This document shows positions 57,809 through 64,000 of a stretch of 64,000 nucleotides of DNA, in pieces. Below the pieces are notes generated by a model that saw nothing but the letters and a program-made list of their open reading frames with translations, had not been told where the DNA came from and did not search any database. Both the position numbers and the translations under genes were made by a program. This DNA comes from Dicyema japonicum (taxonomy: Eukaryota > Dicyemida > Rhombozoa > Dicyemidae), in contig RDEW01000005.1 of NCBI GenBank assembly GCA_011109175.1, forward strand, positions 186,001 to 250,000, read 5' to 3'. The first letter of the stretch is position 1. Each line of letters begins with the position of its first letter.

Positions 57809-59760
57809 GGTACTAGGACATTTGGCCGACAGACGTTTAGTCGACAATTCAATTAAGCATAAATGATCAATAAATACACTATGTATCTTAATAACAGTAA
57901 AAAATAGAATTTTCACAAACCACTTGTGGAAAGTGAAAACTTCTGCATGATGGCTATGCGTACATTAGACAGAGACAATGTCATATATTGGAGATGTGAG
58001 CTGAAAGGAAAATGCAAAGGCAGAGTAAGAACCGTTAACGAAGAACTTATGGAACTATGACACCACAAGAACATCCACCAAATGCAGGACGTTTACATGC
58101 GCTGAAAACCGTCAATACGATAAAGAAGAGACCGAGAGATTCTGAAAAACTACATCCACAGTTATCCAAAATTGTTTAAGCACATACCCTATTGATGCTG
58201 CTTGTGCGCTACCAAAAAAGAAACCTTTCCACGTACTGTTCGACGACAGCGTACAGATCAAATACAAGACATTAATGTTCTAACTGATAAACTTAAAAGT
58301 ACTCTCAAAGGAGATGATTTTGTGCCACACGATAGTGATGGATTGCTTATATTAACAACAGCAAGAAACCTGATCTTATGTCTATGAAAGAACATTGGTT
58401 ATGTGATGGTACTTTTGATTCAGCTCCATTGGGTTTTCAGTTATACACATGTTACATTATGTGAAACATGTACGGTTCCATTAGTGTACGCTATTGGTCG
58501 AGAAAAATCTCAATAAATGTATGAACAAATATTTTCAACACTGAAAGAGAAAAGGCCACAATTGAATCCACTATCATTTACCATAGATTATGCGAGCAGC
58601 GATCAATGCTATCAACAGAATTTTTCCAAATGCAAATGTGCATGGCTGCTACTTTCACTTTGGGCAGTGTTTATGGCGAAAAATACAAAATCTAGGACTG
58701 CAGGCATGGTATAATGACCCAGCAAATGCAAACTTAATTAAAAGTATTCAAGCACTGGCATTTGTTCCTATACCTCAAGTCATTGAGAGTTTCTAAGCGC
58801 TCCTTCAAACTATAGATGACGAGACTGATGACGTGTTGGGAGATTTCTGACCTATTTTTAGACAACATGGATCGGAGCCTTGCAACGTGGAAGGAGAAGA
58901 AGACCATTGTTTAGTTTGGAAATGTGGAATGCACACGACAGACAGGCAGAAGGCCTCCCAAGAACTACGAATTCACTTAAAGGATGGCACAGATCTTATA
59001 AAACATACAACCGTTTGTCGGCTTGTTGCAAAAATACGAAAAGAGCTGTCGGAGTGTGAGGTCACAGTAGAACAAATGATGGCCGGAATAACAATAAGAC
59101 AAGTAAAGAAGAAGTACCAGGATGTAAACAAAAGGATAAACAGTATTATTGAAAAATATGATGAATACACTCCAGTAGAATTTCGAAATCACTTCACAGA
59201 AAAATTTGGAGAATGTTGAAATTGAAAAATTCAACAAGTACGATCTTTTATTTATTTATTTATTACTCCCGGATACACCGAGAAAAAAGTTAAAGTAAAA
59301 AAAACTAATTAAATGTATCCAGTTTCCACTTATACAGAAAGAGTCCATCCGGAATCAACATAAAAGGTAAGACGTCTATTACATGCAGTTGTGGAAACCT
59401 CTCCAGTGGAGTGGGGAAGAGCAAATGATTTTTTTCGTGCCGGCCTGGCACTGGGCGTCACCTAGACAGGTGGATCACATGACGCAAGATAACGAAATTT
59501 TCCCAGATGATTTGGTTTTTCCTGATCATGAGACGGAGAAATGGAAATTTAATGGCGAAGCTTTGAATGAGAATACATATCCTCACAATATTTCTGATAA
59601 AACCGAAGAACAGGAGGACTATAAATGATCTCACTGAGACTGATGACGTGCTTGAAAAGTCTAACAATGGGCCAGAGACGAGTGATGGAAAAAAAAGATC
59701 TTGGGAAATGACCAATCCTGGAGCCAAAAGAAAATGTTTAAGTTTTATTTACTCTTAATT
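57809..59760 (+). mobile_element. MULE transposon with FLYWCH and transposase pieces, left end present
   Basis: Left terminal repeat GGACATTTGGCCGACAGACG at about 57816, inserted into a family V fragment (CTACTCCACTGGAGG directly before). Then a FLYWCH-like finger (VIYWRCELKGKCKGRVRT, about 57988); MULE transposase blocks HWLCDGTFDSAPLGFQLYT, VPLVYAIGREKS and LNPLSFTIDY; an HGCYFHFGQCLWRKIQ block; and QALAFVPIPQVIESF. A C-terminal frame follows to 59219. After an inserted SINE it seems to continue as EIFPDDLVFPDHETEKWKF. Stops and frameshifts are frequent. No right terminal repeat was found before 60.5 kb. Confidence 0.8.
59247..59490 (-). repeat. SINE-like repeat family V inside the MULE
   Basis: Starts with the TTTATTTATTTATT tail complement, then GGATACACCGAG, GTTGTGGAAACCTCTCCAGT and GGTGGATCACATGACGC. 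It separates the two parts of the MULE C-terminal frame. Confidence 0.65.
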
Positions 59761-60565
59761 AGAGGTTAGTTAGTTTTAATAATAATTTTTTTACAATAAT
59801 GAAATCTGTCTTAATAAATAATTAAGTCAAAGTTATCTAATTTGTGTACTGCAATAATGCTAAGTACATAAAACTCACTGTTAAAATCTCGCTGGCGACT
59901 TTTTTGGCATATTCTCATATGGATATATACACCACGTAACCTCATTATGGAGGATTTTTCGATCAAAATGTAACTAGGAAGCTAACTACGATTCCTCTCG
60001 TCTGTATCAAGATTATGCTCATAGTGGTTGGAAAATGAGAGCAATCGATCTCGATGAACTACGGAGACATGCGTGGAGGATGTTACATAGAGAAAACTGG
60101 TAGAACGGATAGTGAAGACCAAGGCGGAACTCTAAGTATTCATGTGCTAATGTGTAAGCGAAGTGCACTTAACTAACTAACCAATTAAGGCTTTTATACA
60201 TTCTCCATATCTTTCATCCTTTTGTTGGAACTTGTAGAAATGATTTATTTTAACGAGCAATTAACACGACTGTGCAGCATGGACTGTCTCGCTTTAGTCA
60301 TCAAATCAGGTGATAGTAAGTTGCGACTTAGAATCTTATTGAGATTTTCGAAACAGACTCCACATAGATGCTACGCTAAACGTCAAATCAATCGTGGAAT
60401 ACCTCACGGAGCGAGACTTCTTCAGAATGGCCAAGTCTTGTGTACATCACCATCACCAGTCATTAAATCATTTTCCCTGTCATTGATGACATTTATCATA
60501 AATCAATGATAATTACTTTATTATATTTAATTATTAGGTTTTCTTGCACGACACTACCTATAGGC
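59761..60565 (+). other. LINE debris and an unrecognised frame
   Basis: RAIDLDELRRHAWRMLHREN near 60035-60105 looks like a LINE C-terminus. A 95-codon frame (60222-60509, with INRGIPHGARLLQNG) has no family match and no repeat in the window. Confidence 0.3.
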
Positions 60566-61489
60566 CAGTGGTTCTCAACCTCAATAATTAACAATTGGTT
60601 CGCGGGCCGCAAAATTTTTTTAAGAAAATAAAGCTTTATTAACTAAAATTAATGTGAGAATTGAATTTGCTTTCCTTCTACTATTCTTTCGAAACACGGA
60701 CTCAGTTTTGATGACGACGTAAGTTAGAGTTGCATAAGATGTTCATTAGTTAATTGGTCGAAAATTTGGTTTTTGATCCTGTCTGCTGGAGCTTTACAAA
60801 CATTCGTTGATCCAAAACGTACTAGGATATTTGGCCGACAGATATTAGGCTGACAATTCAATTAAGCATAAATGCACTGGCATTTGTTCCTTTACCTCAA
60901 GTCATTGAGAGTTTCGAGCGCTCCTTGAAACTATAGATGACGAGACTGATGACGTGTTGGGAGATTTCTGACCTATTTTTAGACAACATAAATCGAAGCC
61001 TTGCAACGTGGAAGGAGAAGACCATTGTTTAGTTTGGAAATGTGGAATGTAGATGACAGAAAGGCAGAAGGCCTCCCAAGAACTACGAATTCACTTGAAG
61101 AATGGCACAGATCTTTTTCACAAAAAGTATAAAACATCCGCTTTCTCATAACCTTTAAGTAAATGTTTTTATCTTGAATTTTATCTCTGAATTTTAAATT
61201 AGAATTTCCTGTCGGCTAAGTGTCCTGTCGGCCTAATATCTATCGGCCAAATGTCTGGACACCGATCCAAAAACAGACGCATTTCTATACGCATTCGTAA
61301 TCAAATTTGAGTATTTTAAAATTGAAATTCTACTCCAAGATTCTAATAGTTAACTTTTCTTAAATATTGCGGTGAGCTCTATATTCGACTGCATTTCAAT
61401 GAGCTCCATTTGAAATTCGTCTAGACGGTTGCAGGATCTATTTCTATAGGCCGCAGCTAAGTAGCAGCGAGCCGTGTTGAGAATCACTT
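60566..61489 (-). mobile_element. Non-autonomous hAT element with 8-bp target duplication
   Basis: Left end CAGTGGTTCTCAACC with a later GCGGGCCGCAAAA. Right end is the reverse complement pattern (CGAGCCGTGTTGAGAATCAC). This is the well-known CAGTGGTTCTCAA-type hAT terminus. Flanks are CTATAGGC (60558-60565) and CTCTAGGC (61490-61497), an 8-bp duplication with one mismatch. A minus-strand transposase scrap, DEFQMELIEMQSNIELTAIF, resembles the LQLELIDLQ.D..L...F piece of hAT transposases. A MULE-derived element is nested inside. Confidence 0.8.
60818..61263 (+). mobile_element. Short MULE-derived element nested in the hAT element
   Basis: Terminal inverted repeats start ATTTGGCCGACAGATATTAG on the left and match in reverse complement on the right (GACATTTGGCCGATAGAT). 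Flanked by a 9-bp duplication GATCCAAAA (60809-60817 and 61264-61272). The 446-bp interior keeps a piece of the 57.8-kb MULE coding region (ALAFVPLPQVIESF and CHKIKE-type remnants), so it is an internally deleted copy of the same family. Confidence 0.88.
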
Positions 61490-61499
61490 CTCTAGGCAA

Positions 61500-62930
61500 T
61501 GATAAAATATGAGTGATTTCAGCTGGTTCTTTATAAGGCATCTGAAAACGGTTAAGTCTTAAGGATGGATTCCATTATCCTTTACCATGCGAACCAAAAT
61601 TAATTAGATAAATACTCTATCTCCTACTTTAAAGTCATATGCTGACTAATGAACATACATTTTTTATTCATCCTTTTGAAATAAAGTAAATTAAGGTCTG
61701 GTGGGCACAACGTTAACTCAAAATTATTCGTTATTTCTACTATTGGTTAAAGAAAATGTACCAAGCATTTGAATTATCTTCCACTTCCATCTCTTCGGTT
61801 GATTGAAAAGAAACATAAATCAAACACTCATTATATTTTATTTTCATACTTTAAGAAGAATGAAAAACCTGTATACTGAACAATATTTTACAACGGCTAC
61901 AATAACATATCTTTTGATGGCAAAATATGAGTATGGCCACTCTTTGATTAAAATGCCCATATGAATATAAGATATTTCACTCTTCTTTAAAAAAATTCTC
62001 AAGAAATTCGAGAAAACGCAGAATTTTGCTTTGAAGCTTGCTTACGGGAAAAATCCTTATGCCGATTCTCTAGTGGTTAAAGAAAAATGTGATAGGTTAC
62101 GGAACTATAGAAAATATTATTCGAGATTTCAAAACGGCAAAAGTATCTGGGACTTATCTTCAAAGATTACTCGGTGTATATAGGGAAGACTCTCTGGGTA
62201 GAAATTGGTTGGCAAGCCTACCGTTTTGTATTACCTCTCCTTTACCAGTGTAATAACTTATAAGCAAAAATAATAGAGAACAGAAACTTTATTTAAGCAT
62301 AAAATAGGAGATATATTAGAGAGTTGTTTTTAATTATTCCTGCCTCTATGGCTGGACACTTCACGGTCCCTCATCTCCATTCTTTTCTCAGTCTTGATTG
62401 TGGTCTAAACGGGTGGTCCTGGGGGTCAACAAATCGATGAACACGGAAGTCCAACGGGGGCCCCGGGGTGTCAACAAGCCGTTACAAGTGGCTGAACCCG
62501 TGAGACAAGAATAATTGAATTTCTTTGAAACTATAGAATTTTCGCAAAATATATAAAAAGAATCGGCAATTTTTGTGAAAAAGGAGGAAGATTCGAGAAT
62601 TAGTGTATTGGTTTAGGAGAATTGACCTTCTTATCTGGTATTGGAATTACGTCCAATTTCATAATAAATCGATATTAAGATCTTGAATTGTTTATCCTGA
62701 TAACTGTTTAACTGATTTAGCAAATTATTTAAAAGTGTAGTGCAGTTCGCATTTGGATAAATTTCACAATTAAAGATTTCTGATTCATTTTATCACGAAT
62801 ACATGTTTAATTAACTTAATAAAAATCATAATTTTTAGAAATGGGATTTTACGGATTTTTTTTTCAAATTGATGAATTCGGGAATTTTTTTACGGATTTT
62901 TTCATTTTATTATTATGAACATAAGCAGCT
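61500..62930. other. No gene recognised; possible integrase scrap
   Basis: Minus-strand reading near 61560-61645 gives AYDFKVGDRVFI and ILVRMVKDNGIHP, loosely like the C-terminal part of an LTR-retrotransposon integrase. The GC-rich piece at 62340-62520 shows no coding pattern. TAGTGGTTAAAG and GATAGGTTACGG near 62075-62100 recall a family 1 SINE head. Confidence 0.3.
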
Positions 62931-62932
62931 TT

Positions 62933-63115
62933 TGACTAGCGACGCCGTCATCACTGCGGAACCGGATCGTCTATAAAAGGACTCACATGCAACAAAAAGA
63001 AAAAAAAAGTTAAGAGCATTCCTTGGTTTTCTCGACTATTAGTTATGACAACTAAATAAAGGGTGTTGGAGGAGCTATAGCTAATATGGCTCTTCGTAAA
63101 GTGCAGTAATTTATT
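62933..63115 (+). repeat. tRNA-derived SINE, family 1, 5'-truncated
   Basis: Starts inside the body (TTTGACTAGCGACGCCGTCA) and keeps CACTGCGGAACCGGATCGTC, the A-rich stretch and GGAGCTATAGCTAATATGGC. Head missing. Confidence 0.75.
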
Positions 63116-63489
63116 ATACGCAGCATAAAGAGTTATCGTCGCTTGTTGAGCGCCACAATTTTTAGTGAGACGCCTCAACAATCGAGGATTAGATTTTGCA
63201 GAGAGGATCATCCGGAGACCATCATCTATGAAGAATCTAAGCTTCATTTGTGAAAATTATATGTTTTGATCTAATCTTGGCTTTATGACGGATCCGATAG
63301 GTCTTAGTTTATTTTATTTATCTCTGAAATTGAAAGTATTTATAAATTTAAAAAATTATAAATAAGACGATTTTTAATTCCTAGTTTTGAATGTTTTTAG
63401 AAATATTGATTAAAATTATTCCAATCAATTAGCTGTTTACGTTAATTGGGCTTTGTTATAACCTAAATATAAAATTATCGTTCATTTGA
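63116..63489. promoter_or_regulatory. Spacer upstream of the AIP-family gene
   Basis: AT-rich and free of recognised genes. It must carry the promoter, but no specific element stands out. Confidence 0.25.
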
Positions 63490-64000
63490 ATGGACAAAAT
63501 TTTAGAATTAGCGAAAATTAATATTACGAAAAATATCGTTCATCTTAGTCATAAAGAGCATAGAGACTTAACTAAGAATTCAAAAGTACGTGTTTTCTCA
63601 ACTCAGGCAAAATTTTACTTCAAAACAGTAACGAAAAATGGACATGTGATCGATGACTACAAGAAAATGAGTAATCAACCATTTGAGATTATAATTGGTA
63701 AACAGTTTCAGTTTGAATATTGGGAGACGTGCATTAAATCTATGCGAGTTGGGGAAATGGCAGAGTTCACGGTCCCATCCCCGGTAGGCAAATTTATTAA
63801 ACTCAGATTTCGATTGGATACGCATTTTTCTCAGCAAACATAAGAAATATCCTTTCTGGAAAAAAGAGGAAGAGGTCTTGTTGTTCGAAAATGTTTGATC
63901 AGTCTACGGGATACGAAGACCTCGACCAACTCAGAGATCACCCACAGGAATTGACTTTTATATTTGGTTCTGGATTATTTTTAAAGTTCAGATTTTGTCG
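63490..64000 (+). CDS. AIP: AIP/XAP2-family FKBP-like co-chaperone, 5' part (runs off the window)
   Basis: Family members bind Hsp90 and client proteins such as the aryl hydrocarbon receptor, in the cytoplasm. Exon 1 (63490-63783) gives KVRVFSTQAKFYFKTV, PFEIIIGKQFQFEYWETCI and MRVGEMAEFTVPSP, the FKBP-like domain start. A 23-nt intron (63784-63806) leads to exon 2 (63807-63966): YAFFSANIRNIL, then CCSKMFDQSTGYEDLDQL and HPQELTFIF, the AIP-specific continuation. A 20-nt intron (63967-63986) leads to exon 3 at the window edge (VQILS). Without the introns the frame ends at 63843. The TPR domain must lie to the right. The start is the first ATG after an AT-rich spacer. Confidence 0.9.

Noticed and set aside
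58973-59237. Minus-strand frames of 65 and 86 codons
   Set aside because: Antisense shadows of the MULE C-terminal frame.
1-64000. A bacterial or viral contig
   Set aside because: No bacterial operons or viral genes; spliceosomal introns, SINEs and eukaryotic housekeeping genes occur throughout.

Overview
The window is nuclear DNA from a small-genome animal. It is AT-rich and crowded with eukaryotic transposable elements: non-LTR retrotransposons (RTE-like, Jockey-like, R2-like with a restriction-like endonuclease domain), MULE and hAT DNA transposons, and tRNA-derived SINEs. Host genes are split by extremely short spliceosomal introns, mostly 18-30 nt with GT..AG ends. Introns this short in an animal gene set, together with a TAL-like bHLH family, point most strongly to a dicyemid mesozoan (Dicyema-like). 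That is an inference from intron size and gene content, not from a marker gene.

Layout. 1-4.6 kb: end of an RTE-like element, a small candidate gene, a TMEM86-type lysoplasmalogenase gene (minus strand), a tRNA-derived SINE and a decayed LINE. 4.645-28.08 kb and 28.09-44.54 kb: two head-to-tail copies of one segmental duplication. Each unit carries LINE fragments, a putative type I membrane-protein gene (broken in unit 1, intact in unit 2), RTE and R2-like remnants, TAL-like bHLH genes, and an RNA polymerase subunit RPB6 gene with a different lesion in each copy. Unit 2 lacks several blocks present in unit 1. Unit 1 has one extra bHLH block inserted between direct repeats. 44.5-55.5 kb: the last bHLH paralogue, LINE debris, a proteasome alpha-6 (PSMA6) gene with six micro-introns, CENP-B/pogo-like and hAT remnants, a small two-exon gene and SINEs. 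55.9-56.9 kb: an intact beta-1,3-galactosyltransferase-family gene with two micro-introns. 57.5-61.5 kb: a FLYWCH/MULE transposon fragment with a SINE in it, then a hAT element that itself contains a short MULE-derived element, both with target-site duplications. 63.5 kb to the end: the start of an AIP (aryl hydrocarbon receptor-interacting protein) family gene.

The host genes are mostly unrelated housekeeping functions: lysophospholipid/plasmalogen turnover, proteasome, RNA polymerase, Golgi glycosylation and Hsp90 co-chaperone. They form no pathway. PSMA6 and TMEM86 need single-base frame corrections although their introns and stop codons look intact. Either the assembly has base-level errors or these copies are very recent pseudogenes, and the sequence alone cannot separate the two.
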